Counted from the stretch's first letter, positions 52,998-62,096 are shown. The stretch: DNA of 64,000 bases from Galbitalea sp. SE-J8 (GCF_030345695.1 NZ_JAUASV010000010.1:1-64000), one strand, 5' to 3'. Numbers and translations are program-made. Notes: a model not told the origin generated them from the sequence alone.

Positions 52998-53070
52998 CGC
53001 GATGTAGCTCAGTCGGTAGAGCGCACGACTCATAATCGTGAGGTCGGAGGTTCGAGCCCTCCCGTCGCGT
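52998..53070 (+). tRNA. tRNA-Met (CAT), elongator type
   Basis: A 73-nt cloverleaf: acceptor CGCGATG pairs with CGTCGCG (one G-T), D-arm GCTCAGTCGGTAGAGC, anticodon stem CACGA/TCGTG around CTCATAA with anticodon CAT, and T-arm GGAGG-TTCGAGC-CCTCC. The GAGCGCACGACTCATAATCGTGAGGTC core is what elongator tRNA-Met has in actinomycetes. CCA is not encoded. Confidence 0.93.
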
Positions 53071-53102
53071 CTCATCGCCGCGAGCGCGCCTAGCCTGGAG
53101 CC

Positions 53103-53486
53103 GTGAGCGTGCCCGCCGACTGGATCGAGCACCGCCGAGGCGACCGCGAGCTCATCGGCTGGCTGCGGCCCGAGCGCGACGGATTCGTCGCGATCGATCT
53201 GCTGGGTCGCGACCTGACGGATGCCGTCGACTGGCTGACCGGCGAGCAGGCGCTCGAGGAGCGCGGCATCGGCTACCTCGCCGAACCGTACGAGCTGTGG
53301 ACCGGCGAGCGCTGGACGCGGGTGCGGATCACCGAGGTCTCGGCCGACCGCATCCGTCTCAAGGAGGAGGACTGGGGCGCGATCGACGGGCCGCGGGTCG
53401 ACCACGAGATCGGGTTCCCCGCGCCCGGCGCGTTGCGCCGGTGGGCGCCGTCGTCCGGGGGAGCGGAGCGCCCGTTCGGGCCGTGA
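53103..53486 (+). CDS. Conserved hypothetical protein
   Basis: A 127-residue protein I do not recognise. It is acidic and Trp-rich (WIEHRRGDRELIGWL, YELWTGERWTRVRITEVS, LKEEDWGAI), suggesting a small beta-rich soluble domain. The GTG at 53103 lies six bases after TAGCCT (53091-53096), a leaderless arrangement. It lies between the tRNA and the iron uptake operon and ends 27 nt before the iron box. Confidence 0.7.
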   Translation: MSVPADWIEHRRGDRELIGWLRPERDGFVAIDLLGRDLTDAVDWLTGEQALEERGIGYLAEPYELWTGERWTRVRITEVSADRIRLKEEDWGAIDGPRVDHEIGFPAPGALRRWAPSSGGAERPFGP

Positions 53487-53513
53487 CGTGCCGGGGCGTT
53501 CGACATCGACCGA

Positions 53514-53532
53514 AAGGTTAGGCTAACCTAAC
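53514..53532. promoter_or_regulatory. Iron box (DtxR/IdeR operator) of the siderophore uptake operon
   Basis: AAGGTTAGGCTAACCTAAC contains the exact palindrome AGGTTAG-G-CTAACCT and matches the TTAGGTTAGCCTAACCTAA consensus at nearly all positions. It ends seven bases before the first permease start, so Fe2+-loaded DtxR/IdeR should block transcription. Confidence 0.88.
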
Positions 53533-53538
53533 CCGGTC

Positions 53539-54546
53539 ATGCTCACTCGTTCCGCCGGACCGCGCTCCCTCGCGTTCATCCTCTCCGCGGCGGCGGTCGT
53601 CGTGGCCGTGCTGCTCAGCCTCATGGTGGGCAGCCGGGCGCTCTCGCCGGTCGACGTCGTGCGCGCCCTCGTCGACGGCGGCAGCGGCGACGCGGTCGAC
53701 ATCGTGCGCGGTCTGCGGCTCGACCGCACCCTCGTCGCACTCGTCTGCGGCGCCGCGCTCGGCGCCGCGGGCGCCCTCATGCAGGCGCTCACGCGCAACC
53801 CGCTCGCCGATCCCGGCCTGCTCGGCGTCAACGCCGGGGCGGCCGCCGCGGTCGTCACGGGCTTCGCGTTCCTCGGCGTCACGAGCAGCACCGCGCAGAT
53901 GTGGCTCGCGCTCGCGGGGGCGGCCGTGGCATCCGTCGCCGTCTACCTGCTCGGCTCCGGCGGCCGCGCCGCCGCGACCCCCGCGCGCCTCGCGCTCGCG
54001 GGCGCCGCGCTGACCGCCGTGCTGTACAGCTACATCAACGCGCTCGCGCTGAGCAACCAGGAGAACTTCGACCGGTTCCGGTTCTGGACGGTCGGTTCCG
54101 TCGTGAACCGCGGGCTCGACACCCTCGTCTCGGCGCTGCCGTTCCTCGTCGCCGGCGCCGTGCTCGCGCTCGTCGTCGCGCCGGGGCTCAACGCGCTCGC
54201 GCTCGGGGACGACAGCTCCCGAGCGCTCGGTCTGCGCATCGGCCGCACGCGCGCGCTCACCGCGATCGCCGTCACGCTGCTCTGCGGTGCGTCGACCGCG
54301 GTCGCGGGGCCGATCGCGTTCGTCGGACTCACCGTGCCGCACGTCGCTCGCGCGATCGTCGGGCCCGATCAGCGGCTCGTGGTGCCGCTCTCGATGCTCA
54401 TCGCGTCGGCGTTCCTCGTGCTAGCGGATGTCGTGGGTCGCGTCGTCGTGCCCGGCGCGGAGATCGAGGCGGGCATCATGACCGCGATCCTCGGCGGACC
54501 GGTGTTCATCGCGATCGTGCGCCGACGCCGGCTGGTCGCCGCGTGA
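53539..54546 (+). CDS. Iron-siderophore ABC permease, FecCD family (first)
   Basis: A 335-residue permease with about nine or ten helices and FecCD signatures: ALVCGAALGAAGALMQALTRNPLADPGLLGVNAGAA and AGPIAFVGLTVPHVAR. It starts directly behind the iron box, with no ribosome site, so a leaderless or very short leader is likely. First gene of a four-gene uptake operon. Confidence 0.88.
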   Translation: MLTRSAGPRSLAFILSAAAVVVAVLLSLMVGSRALSPVDVVRALVDGGSGDAVDIVRGLRLDRTLVALVCGAALGAAGALMQALTRNPLADPGLLGVNAGAAAAVVTGFAFLGVTSSTAQMWLALAGAAVASVAVYLLGSGGRAAATPARLALAGAALTAVLYSYINALALSNQENFDRFRFWTVGSVVNRGLDTLVSALPFLVAGAVLALVVAPGLNALALGDDSSRALGLRIGRTRALTAIAVTLLCGASTAVAGPIAFVGLTVPHVARAIVGPDQRLVVPLSMLIASAFLVLADVVGRVVVPGAEIEAGIMTAILGGPVFIAIVRRRRLVAA

Positions 54547-55577
54547 CCGCCGTCTCCGTGCTCGCGGTCGGCGGCTGGTCCGTGCGCGTGCACCGCCGGG
54601 CCGCGCTCGTCGGCGGGGCGCTCGTCGTCGCGCTCGCCGGGGCGGTGCTCGCCTCGCTCTCGCTCGGGGCGCATCCGGTCGCCGTCTCCGACGTGCTCGC
54701 GGTGCTCGTGGGGCGCGGCTCCGCCGTGGACGAGCTCCTCGTCGGCACGCTGCGCCTGCCGCGCGTGCTCACCGCGGCCCTCGTCGGTGCGACGCTCGGA
54801 CTCGCGGGGGCGCTGTTCCAGTCGGTCACGCGCAACCCGCTCGGCAGCCCGGATGTCATCGGCTTCGACGCCGGCGCGTCGACCGGCGCGCTCGTGGCGA
54901 TGCTCGTGCTCCACGGCGGCGTGCTCGCGACATCCGTCGGCGCGGTCGTCGGCGGTGCGCTCACGGCCGCGATCATCTTCGGCCTGTCGTCGCGGGGCGG
55001 GGTCGCGCCGCTGCGGCTCGTGCTCGTCGGAATCGGCGGCGGCGCCATCCTGCTCGCGGTGAACTCGACGCTCATCGTGCGCGCGCAGCTCTACGACGCG
55101 CAGAGCGCATCCGTGTGGCTCGTCGGCAACCTCGCGGGGCGCGGCTGGCCCGAGGTCGCGATGCTCGCGCCGCTCGTCGCGGTCGGGCTCGTCGCGGCCG
55201 CCGTGCTCGGGCCCGCGCTCACCCTCGGCGAGTTCGCCGACGACCGGTCGGCGAGCCTCGGACTGCACCCCGGACGCGTGCGGCTCGGCACGATCGTGCT
55301 CGGCGTGCTGCTCGCGTCCGGTGCCGTCGCGGTCGCCGGGCCCATCCAGTTCATCGCGCTCGCCGCCCCCCAGGTCGCCCGGCGGCTGACCGGCGCGACC
55401 GGGCCGAACGCCGTCGTCGCGGGGCTCACCGGTGCCGTGCTGCTCGTCATCACCGACCTCGCCGCGCGCGAGGCGTTCCAGCCGCGGCAGCTGCCGGTCG
55501 GCGTGCTCACCGGTCTCGTCGGCGGTGCGTACCTTGCGTGGCTGCTCGGGCGCGAGTGGCGGAGAGGACGCGCATGA
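54543..55577 (+). CDS. Iron-siderophore ABC permease, FecCD family (second)
   Basis: A 344-residue partner permease: LVGATLGLAGALFQSVTRNPLGSPDVIGFDAGAS and AGPIQFIALAAPQVARRL. GTG at 54543 overlaps the previous stop as GTGA. Together the two form the heterodimeric channel, as in FepD/FepG. Confidence 0.88.
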   Translation: MTAVSVLAVGGWSVRVHRRAALVGGALVVALAGAVLASLSLGAHPVAVSDVLAVLVGRGSAVDELLVGTLRLPRVLTAALVGATLGLAGALFQSVTRNPLGSPDVIGFDAGASTGALVAMLVLHGGVLATSVGAVVGGALTAAIIFGLSSRGGVAPLRLVLVGIGGGAILLAVNSTLIVRAQLYDAQSASVWLVGNLAGRGWPEVAMLAPLVAVGLVAAAVLGPALTLGEFADDRSASLGLHPGRVRLGTIVLGVLLASGAVAVAGPIQFIALAAPQVARRLTGATGPNAVVAGLTGAVLLVITDLAAREAFQPRQLPVGVLTGLVGGAYLAWLLGREWRRGRA

Positions 55578-56443
55578 TCGACACCGAAGGCACGGGCGTG
55601 GGCATCACCGGAGGCACCGGCTCGGAGCGCCTGCGCGCGGAGGGCGTCAGCCTCGGTTACGGCGACGCGCCCATCGTCGACCGGCTCGATCTCGCCGTGC
55701 CCGACGGATCGTTCACGGTCATCGTCGGCGCGAACGGCAGCGGCAAGTCGACGCTGCTGCGCGGGCTCGCGCGACTGATCGAGCCGTCCGCGGGCGAGGT
55801 GCTGCTCGACGACCGGCGCATCCACGACTACGCCTCGAAGGAGGTCGCCCGCCGGCTCGGCCTGCTGCCGCAGACGCAGACCGCACCGGATGCCATCGGT
55901 GTCGCCGACCTCGTCGCGCGCGGACGCTATCCGCACCAGAGCATCCTGCGCCAGTGGTCGCCGGCGGATGCCGCTGCCGTGGCGCGCGCCCTGGAGCTCA
56001 CCGACACCGCCGATCTCGCCGATCGCGCGTTCGACGAGCTCTCGGGCGGGCAGCGGCAGCGCGTCTGGCTCGCGATGTCCCTCGCGCAGCAGACCGACAT
56101 CCTGCTGCTCGATGAGCCGACCACGTTCCTCGACATCGCGCACCAGATCGACGTGCTCGACCTGTGCGCACGCCTGCGCCTCGAGAGCGGATACACGCTC
56201 GTGGCCGTGCTGCACGACCTCAACCTCGCCGCGCGCTACGCGACGCACCTCGTCGCCATGAAGGACGGCGCGATCGTCGCCCAGGGCGACCCGCTCGCGA
56301 TCATCACCCCCGACCTCGTCGAGGAGGTGTTCGGCCTCGCGTGCACGGTCATCCCCGACCCGGAGTCCGGCACCCCGCTCGTCGTTCCGCGGCGCTCGCC
56401 GCACCACGGCATCCGCCCGAGAGAAGGAGACACCCCACAGTGA
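55574..56443 (+). CDS. Iron-siderophore ABC ATP-binding protein, FepC type
   Basis: A 289-residue ATPase: GANGSGKSTLLRGLA, LLPQTQTAPDAIGVADLVARGRYPHQ, LSGGQRQRVWLAMSLAQ, LLLDEPTTFLDIAHQ and HDLNLAARY. ATG at 55574 overlaps the permease stop as ATGA. Energises the two FecCD permeases. Confidence 0.9.
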   Translation: MIDTEGTGVGITGGTGSERLRAEGVSLGYGDAPIVDRLDLAVPDGSFTVIVGANGSGKSTLLRGLARLIEPSAGEVLLDDRRIHDYASKEVARRLGLLPQTQTAPDAIGVADLVARGRYPHQSILRQWSPADAAAVARALELTDTADLADRAFDELSGGQRQRVWLAMSLAQQTDILLLDEPTTFLDIAHQIDVLDLCARLRLESGYTLVAVLHDLNLAARYATHLVAMKDGAIVAQGDPLAIITPDLVEEVFGLACTVIPDPESGTPLVVPRRSPHHGIRPREGDTPQ

Positions 56444-57453
56444 ACCGTCGAACCACCCGCATCGCGGGCCTCACCCTCGCCTTCGCGGCAGCCGTCGCGC
56501 TGACCGCGTGCAGCAGCGGCGCGACCGACGGGGCGGATCCGGGCGCGACGTCGCCCGCGCCCGCCGGGGGCTTCTCGTACACCGACGCGCGCGGCCAGAC
56601 GGTCACGCTCGACAGCGTGCCCACGACGGTCGTCGCGCAGGCGACCGTCGCCGCCGCGCTCTACGACGCGGGGTACACCGTCGCGGGTGCCTACGGGGAG
56701 CTCGCGAAGGGCGCCGACGGGAAGTACAGCTACCAGGTGGGCGACCTGCCCGTCGACGACCTCAAGGTCATCGGCAGCACCTACGGCGAGTTCGACATCG
56801 AGGACTTCGCGCTGCTCGATCCGCAGCTCATCGTCGACTACACCTTCGACGACAAGACGCTCTGGTACGTGCCGGCCGAGCAGGCGGACCAGATCTACGC
56901 GATCGCGCCCGGCATCGGCATCAACGGCTCGCCCGCGAACACGGATGACGCGATCCAGACGTTCGTCGACCTCGCCGGAAAGCTCGGCGCCGACACGAAG
57001 AGCGCCGCGCTCGCCGCCGACAAGAAGGCGTACGACGACGCGCTCGCGTCGGTCAAGAAGGTCGCGTCGACATCCCACCTGAAGGTCGTCGTGGTGTCGC
57101 CCGCGACCGACAGCCTGTACGTCGCGGACCCGTCGAAGCTGCCCGAGTTCGCGACGCTCACGGCCCAGGGGCTCGACGTGCTCCCGCCGGTCGACCCCGA
57201 CGGCCAGGTGTTCAAGCAGGTGAGCTGGGAGCACGCCTCCGACTATGCGGATGCCGACGTCATCCTCGTCGACGCTCGCAACTACGACTCCGTCGCCGAT
57301 GCCCTGAAGGGCGTGCCGACCTGGGCGAACCTGCCCGCGGTGAAGGCCGGCCAGGTCTACAACTGGTACGCCTCGGCGCCGTACTCCTACAAGCAGTACG
57401 CGTCGATCTACCAGGAGCTCGCGGACGAGCTCGCGGCGGCGAAGACTCTCTAG
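56440..57453 (+). CDS. Iron-siderophore binding lipoprotein
   Basis: A 337-residue solute-binding protein of the FepB/FhuD class: signal peptide with lipobox (AAAVALTACSS), YTDARGQTVTLDSVPTTVV at the start of the mature domain, and DYADADVILVDARNYDSV. GTG at 56440 has AGAAGGAG upstream and overlaps the ATPase stop. Last gene of the operon; a 92-bp palindrome follows 6 nt later. Confidence 0.87.
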   Translation: MNRRTTRIAGLTLAFAAAVALTACSSGATDGADPGATSPAPAGGFSYTDARGQTVTLDSVPTTVVAQATVAAALYDAGYTVAGAYGELAKGADGKYSYQVGDLPVDDLKVIGSTYGEFDIEDFALLDPQLIVDYTFDDKTLWYVPAEQADQIYAIAPGIGINGSPANTDDAIQTFVDLAGKLGADTKSAALAADKKAYDDALASVKKVASTSHLKVVVVSPATDSLYVADPSKLPEFATLTAQGLDVLPPVDPDGQVFKQVSWEHASDYADADVILVDARNYDSVADALKGVPTWANLPAVKAGQVYNWYASAPYSYKQYASIYQELADELAAAKTL

Positions 57454-57459
57454 CCGCCA

Positions 57460-57551
57460 CCCCTCTTTCCCGTGTGAGGACGTTCTGCGCGTGTGAGGAC
57501 GGCCCGGGCCGTCCTCACACGCGCAGAACGTCCTCACACGGGAAAGAGGGG
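57460..57551. terminator. 92-bp perfect palindrome between convergent iron genes
   Basis: Left arm 57460-57505 and right arm 57506-57551 are exact reverse complements with no loop (centre GGCCCGGGCC). Each arm has the same outer and inner GTGTGAGGACG boxes as the palindromes in the cassette array. It fills the gap between the binding-protein stop (57453) and the convergent SIP stop (57564), so it is probably a bidirectional terminator. Confidence 0.8.
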
Positions 57552-57563
57552 AGCCGCGGCGGG

Positions 57564-58664
57564 TCAGGCGCGCATCGCGACGCCCTCGCGCCAGTAGCCC
57601 ATGAACGCGACCTGACCCCGGTCGACGCCGAGGTCGCGCACGAGGTGTCGGCGGATGGCCGTGACCACGCCGCTCTCGCCCGCGATCCAGGCGTAGAGCC
57701 CGGGGATGCCGGGGGAGGCCGCCGGGAGCTGCCCGTCCGCTGCGGGATGCGTCGGCGTCTCCCAGATCTCCTCGTCGGTGATCTCCTCGTCGGCCGCCGC
57801 AGCATCCTCGCGGTCCGTCGCGTCGGTGTCGGCCATCGTGCCGACGACGGCTGTGCCCTGCGCGACGCTGGTCCCGCCCCGCGCGGCGTCGCGCGTAGCT
57901 GTGCCCCGCGCGACGCTGGTCCCGCCCCGCGCGGCGTCGCGCGTAGCGGTCCGCGCGGCGAGCTCGAGGGCGAAGCGAGCGTCGTCCGCCCGGCCGCCGA
58001 GGTGCTCGACGACCCGGGGGAGCAGCCGGGAGCCGACCGCGGCGCCGTCGCGCGGCAGCCAGTGCAGCGCGATCCCCGCCGGGGCGACGAGCTCGTCGAT
58101 GTCCGCCGACTCGGGCACCTCGAGGAACGCCGCGCCGGACGCGTCGTCCGGCAGATCGGCGAGGATGCGCGCCATCGCGGGCACGGCGGTCTCGTCTCCC
58201 GCGAGCACGATGTGGTCCGCATCGCCGGGCGCGAACTCGATGCCGCCGCCTTCCGTGCTGCTGCGGCGCGGCCCGACGACGAGGAGGGCGTCGCCCCGCC
58301 CGGCCGCCGCGGCCCACGTCGAGGCCGGCCCGGTCGCGCCCGGCACGAGGTGCAGCACGAAGTCGACGACGAGCCGGCGCTCGTCACCCTCGCCGACGAG
58401 GTCGCGGATGGAGTAGGTGCGCATCGATCCGCGCGACTCCTCGGGCAGGGTTCTCCAGGCATCCCACCACGCGTCGGCGCCGACGATCGCCGGAAGCACA
58501 CCCGACTCGGGCGGGAAGATGAGTTTGATCCGCTGGTCCCACGCCGCACCGACGGTGCCGAAGTCGGCGAGCTCGTCGCCGCGGAACGTCACCCGCACGA
58601 AGCTCGGCGAGACGCGGAGCACGTCGGTGACGGAGACGGTGGTGACGATGAACGGAGAGGGCAC
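57564..58664 (-). CDS. Siderophore-interacting protein (SIP family flavin reductase)
   Basis: A 366-residue SIP/ViuB-type ferric-siderophore reductase: the FAD domain contains RTYSIRD and VVDFVLH, and the NAD(P)H domain contains VLAGDETAVPAMARIL and ends in FMGYWREGVAMRA. Typical members are about 280 residues; the extra length is a low-complexity insert at about residues 230-310, including a duplicated 16-residue unit. Start GTG at 58664; the iron box is 19 nt upstream. It should release iron from the siderophore imported by the convergent operon. Confidence 0.87.
   Translation of the reverse strand: MPSPFIVTTVSVTDVLRVSPSFVRVTFRGDELADFGTVGAAWDQRIKLIFPPESGVLPAIVGADAWWDAWRTLPEESRGSMRTYSIRDLVGEGDERRLVVDFVLHLVPGATGPASTWAAAAGRGDALLVVGPRRSSTEGGGIEFAPGDADHIVLAGDETAVPAMARILADLPDDASGAAFLEVPESADIDELVAPAGIALHWLPRDGAAVGSRLLPRVVEHLGGRADDARFALELAARTATRDAARGGTSVARGTATRDAARGGTSVAQGTAVVGTMADTDATDREDAAAADEEITDEEIWETPTHPAADGQLPAASPGIPGLYAWIAGESGVVTAIRRHLVRDLGVDRGQVAFMGYWREGVAMRA
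57853..57948. repeat. 48-bp in-frame tandem duplication inside the SIP gene
   Basis: Units 57853-57900 and 57901-57948 differ at only two bases and encode ATRDAARGGTSVARGT/AQGT on the minus strand. In-frame and recent-looking; it lies in the low-complexity insert. Confidence 0.8.
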
Positions 58665-58682
58665 CCCGCCACGATACCCGAA

Positions 58683-58701
58683 AGTTAGGTAACCCTAACC
58701 T
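58683..58701. promoter_or_regulatory. Iron box (DtxR/IdeR operator) of the SIP gene
   Basis: AGTTAGGTAACCCTAACCT holds the inverted repeat GTTAGG-TAAC-CCTAAC, close to the DtxR/IdeR consensus, 19 nt upstream of the SIP start. Confidence 0.82.
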
Positions 58702-58722
58702 CAGCGAGGAGGATCGTCAGGA

Positions 58723-61395
58723 TCAGCCGGTGTTCTGCAGGCCGGCGGCGACCCCGCTCACCGACAGCAGCAGCAGGCGGTGCAGCTCAGCGGCATCCGC
58801 TGCGTCCGGCGCGGGCTGCGCGCGCAGGTGCCGCAGCGCGCGCAGCTGCAGCAGCGAGAGCGCGTCGACGTAGGGGCTGCGCAGCTTGACGGCCCGCTGC
58901 AGCACCGGACGGTTGGCGAGCAGCTCGCCGCCGCCGACGATGCGGATCACCCACGAGCGCGTGAGCTCCATCTCCTCCAGGACGAGCGCCGCGAGGTCGT
59001 CGCGATCGCCGAGCGCGAGGTAGTGGCGCGCGATGCGGCCGTCGCTCTTCGCGAGCCCCATCGCCACGTTGTCGATCATCGTGCGGAACAGCGGCCACTC
59101 GCGGTATGCGACCGACAGGCGCTCGAGGTCGCCGACGGCCTCGAGCGCGGTGCCGAGGCCGAACCAGCCCGCGAGGTTGATGCGCGCCTGCGTCCAGGCG
59201 AAGACCCACGGGATCGCGCGCAGGTCTTCGAGCGACTCGACGGAGAGCCCGCGCCGCGCCGGTCTCGAGCCGAGGGCGAGCGAGCCGAGCTCCTCCATCG
59301 GTGTCACGGTCGCGAACCACGGGGCGAAGCCGGGCGCCTTCACGAGCTCGAAGAAGCGGGTGCGGGATGCGGCATCCATCGTCGCGGCGACGTCCGCGTA
59401 CCGCGCCGCGGCGTCCTCGTTGCGCGCCTCGATCGACGGCGCCGACTGCAGCAGCACGGCGGCCGCGACCTGGTCGATGTGCCGCATCGCGATGTGCTGG
59501 TCGCCGTAGCGGGCGAAGATGACCTCGCCCTGCTCGGTGAGCTTGAAGCGGCCGTCGACCGAGTGCGGCGGCTGGGCGAGGATCGCCGAGTTCGCAGGAC
59601 CGCCGCCGCGGCCGAGCGCGCCGCCGCGCCCGTGGAACAGCGTGAGCGTGATGTCGCTGTCGTCCGCCCACGTCGCGATGCGCTGCTGCGCCTCGTAGAG
59701 CGCGAGGGTCGCGGCCACCGGGCCGACGTCCTTCGACGAGTCCGAGTAGCCGAGCATGACCTCGAGCCGGCGGCCGGTCTCGTCGAGACGCGACGCGAAC
59801 TCGGGGTGCTCGACGATCTCCGCGAGGATGCCGGGCGCCGCCTGCAGGTCGGCGAACGTCTCGAACAGCGGCACGACGTCGAGCACGGGCGGCGTGCCGG
59901 TCGGACCGACGGCCGCGCGCGCGAGCCGGTGCACGTTCGCGAGGTCCTCGGCGGACTGCGTGAACGAGACGATGTACCGGCCGGCGGCCCGCAGTCCGTA
60001 GCGACGCTGCACCTGCGCGATCGTGCGGACGACCTCGAGCACCTCCTCGGCCAGCTCGCTGAGCGGCTCGCCCGACTCGATCTCCGCGAGCACCCGGCGG
60101 TGCACGGCGGAGTGCTGGCGCACCTCGAGCTCGGCGAGGTGGAACCCGAACGTCTCGACCTGCCAGACCAGGTGCTGCAGGTGTCCGTACGCCTGCCGCG
60201 CGGCACCGGCCGCGACGAGCGAGTGCTGCACGATCCGCAGCTCCTCGAGCAGCTGCTCGGGCGCGGTGTAGGCGAGGTCGGCGTTGCGCGTGCGGGTCGC
60301 GGCGACGCGGCGCGCGATGAGCAGCAGGATGCGGCGGTGCGGCTCGTCGGGGGAGCGCTTGGCGATCTCGGCTGCGGCCTCCTCGTCGGCGGCCCGCAGG
60401 CGCTGCCAGAGGGCGACGAGCGCGTCGGACGGCGGCGTGGTCGTCGCGTCAAGGGTCAGCCCGCGTCCGACCCGCGCGGCGGTGCGCTCGAGGCCGAGCA
60501 GCACGTGCTCGCTCGCGATGCCCGCGGCCTTCTTGGTGACGGATGCGGTGACGAACGGGTTGCCGTCGCGGTCGCCGCCGACCCAGGTGCCGAGTCGGAC
60601 GAACGGCGGCACGACCGGGGGCACGGCGCCCGACGCCCCGCCCTGCAGCGCGTCGTCGATGCGCCGGTAGATGTCGGGGATCGACGTGTAGAGCGTCTCG
60701 TCGAAGACGGCCATGATGGCGCGCACCTCGTCGGTGGGCGTCGGCTTCTCGGGGCGCAGCGGCGCGGTGCGCCACAGCGTGTCGACCTCCTCGAGCATGC
60801 TGCGCTCGACGCGCGCGCGGTCGACCCCGCCCGCGGAGCCGTCGAGCTCGTCGAGCAGGTCGGAGAGCCGACGGATGCTGTCGGACACCGCGCGCCGGCG
60901 CGCCTCGGTGGGGTGCGCTGTGAAGACCGGGTGGAAGCGGAGCGCGGCGAGCCGCTCGTGCGCGGCTTCCTCGCCGATCTCGGCGGTGAGCTGCGCGAAC
61001 GCCTCGCCGACGGAGTCGGTGGGGTCCTGGCGCGGGGGCCGGCCGTCGCGCTCGCGCAGCACGCGCACGCGGTGGTGCTCCTCGGCGAGGTTCGTGAGGT
61101 GGAAGTACGCGGTGAACGCGCGGGCGACCTCGTCCGCGCGGTCGATCGTGAACGAGTCGGCGATCTCCGCGGCGCGCGCGAACGCCTCTGGGGTCTCATC
61201 CGTGTACGCCTGGATGGTCGCGAGGCGGAGCCGCTCGACGTCGTCGAGGAGCTCGGGGGATCCGCTCTCGGCGAGCACGGTGCCGAGCAGCTGGCCGAGC
61301 AGCCGAACGTCCGAGCGGATCTGCTCGGGGATCTCCTGGCCCGCCTCGAACCGTCCGACGATGTCGATGGCCTCGGTCCGCGTGAAGTCCTGCAT
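58723..61395 (-). CDS. ppc: Phosphoenolpyruvate carboxylase
   Basis: An 890-residue enzyme adding bicarbonate to PEP to give oxaloacetate, refilling the TCA cycle. Signatures: FTAHPTEARRRAV with catalytic His, VGGDRDGNPFVT, GYSDSSKDVG, FHGRGGALGRGGGPAN, and EIVFARY-type EVIFARYGDQ; the C-terminus ends in the family's NTG. Full length for bacteria. The start is ATG 61395; the upstream sequence has no strong ribosome site. Confidence 0.95.
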   Translation of the reverse strand: MQDFTRTEAIDIVGRFEAGQEIPEQIRSDVRLLGQLLGTVLAESGSPELLDDVERLRLATIQAYTDETPEAFARAAEIADSFTIDRADEVARAFTAYFHLTNLAEEHHRVRVLRERDGRPPRQDPTDSVGEAFAQLTAEIGEEAAHERLAALRFHPVFTAHPTEARRRAVSDSIRRLSDLLDELDGSAGGVDRARVERSMLEEVDTLWRTAPLRPEKPTPTDEVRAIMAVFDETLYTSIPDIYRRIDDALQGGASGAVPPVVPPFVRLGTWVGGDRDGNPFVTASVTKKAAGIASEHVLLGLERTAARVGRGLTLDATTTPPSDALVALWQRLRAADEEAAAEIAKRSPDEPHRRILLLIARRVAATRTRNADLAYTAPEQLLEELRIVQHSLVAAGAARQAYGHLQHLVWQVETFGFHLAELEVRQHSAVHRRVLAEIESGEPLSELAEEVLEVVRTIAQVQRRYGLRAAGRYIVSFTQSAEDLANVHRLARAAVGPTGTPPVLDVVPLFETFADLQAAPGILAEIVEHPEFASRLDETGRRLEVMLGYSDSSKDVGPVAATLALYEAQQRIATWADDSDITLTLFHGRGGALGRGGGPANSAILAQPPHSVDGRFKLTEQGEVIFARYGDQHIAMRHIDQVAAAVLLQSAPSIEARNEDAAARYADVAATMDAASRTRFFELVKAPGFAPWFATVTPMEELGSLALGSRPARRGLSVESLEDLRAIPWVFAWTQARINLAGWFGLGTALEAVGDLERLSVAYREWPLFRTMIDNVAMGLAKSDGRIARHYLALGDRDDLAALVLEEMELTRSWVIRIVGGGELLANRPVLQRAVKLRSPYVDALSLLQLRALRHLRAQPAPDAADAAELHRLLLLSVSGVAAGLQNTG

Positions 61396-61469
61396 GGGGA
61401 CAACGCTACGGTGCCGATGTTTCCGTTTCGTACCAGCGAGCGGTCGGCGGGCGGTCAGGGAGCGTGCAG

Positions 61470-61503
61470 CGATGGGGCGCCCCGCTGGCGGGACGCCCCA
61501 TCG
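61470..61503 (-). terminator. Terminator of the cold-shock gene
   Basis: A perfect 10-bp stem CGATGGGGCG/CGCCCCATCG (61470-61479 with 61494-61503) around a 14-nt GC-rich loop, ten bases beyond the cold-shock gene stop. Confidence 0.75.
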
Positions 61504-61512
61504 ACATGCGGA

Positions 61513-61716
61513 TCAGAGAACGCGGATGTTCTCGGCCTGCGGGCCCTTCTGACCCTGGCCGACCTCGAACTCGACCTTCTGGTTCTCCTCGAGGCTGCGG
61601 TATCCGGTGCCGGTGATGGCGCGGAAGTGCGCGAAAAGGTCGGCGCTCCCGTCATCGGGGGCGATGAATCCGTAGCCCTTCTCGGCGTTGAACCACTTGA
61701 CGGTGCCTGTGGGCAT
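61513..61716 (-). CDS. Cold-shock protein, CspA family
   Basis: A 67-residue OB-fold RNA/DNA-binding protein: [19 protein letters not shown] contains RNP1, and LFAHFRAI is a slightly altered RNP2 (VFVHFSAI in CspA). AGTAGGAAAAACA precedes the ATG. Acts as an RNA chaperone. Followed by a strong hairpin; preceded by a long possible leader. Confidence 0.93.
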   Translation of the reverse strand: MPTGTVKWFNAEKGYGFIAPDDGSADLFAHFRAITGTGYRSLEENQKVEFEVGQGQKGPQAENIRVL

Positions 61717-62096
61717 TGTTTTTCCTACTCACTATTCGCGGGCCGTGTCGGCCCCTCGCTGCGGTCGGCGATCGCCGACGCGCTCGCCGTCGCAAGGTGC
61801 GACGGACGCTGGTCTCCACGCGCGCGTGCCCCTATGCCGGGTCGCGCGCTCGCGCCCGGTTCGAGGTCGACGGGTGAGGCGGTGGAGAAGATGGATTGAG
61901 CCGATCGGTAGAGGTGATGCTCGTGTTCGAATACACAGTGACGCCAAGGGCGGAGCGCCGATCGCTGGGACGACAGTAGCGCGGAAACATCGGATATGCA
62001 CCGCATGACGCCATATTTCTCGGGAATCCGGGTCGAGAAGCGGCCGGGCCGCCCCGATCGCGATGGGCGCGGCGCCCCGCCGGTAGCCTGGGGACC
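61717..62096 (-). promoter_or_regulatory. Intergenic region with a structured cold-shock leader
   Basis: A 380-nt gap between divergent csp and rlmN. On the csp side GTCGGCGATCGCCGAC (61764-61779) and a 7-bp stem CCGTCGC/GCGACGG (61787-61805) would lie in its leader; csp mRNAs often have long structured leaders. On the rlmN side TAGCCT is seven bases before the ATG at 62097, a leaderless promoter. No gene is visible between. Confidence 0.45.

Noticed and set aside
52998-53070. tRNA-Met as an integration site for a mobile island
   Set aside because: No integrase lies near it and no duplicated tRNA 3' end was found in the neighbouring sequence.
58780-61899. 1039-codon plus-strand open frame opposite PEP carboxylase
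   Set aside because: Antisense shadow of a full-length, well-conserved enzyme; no family pattern or start signal.
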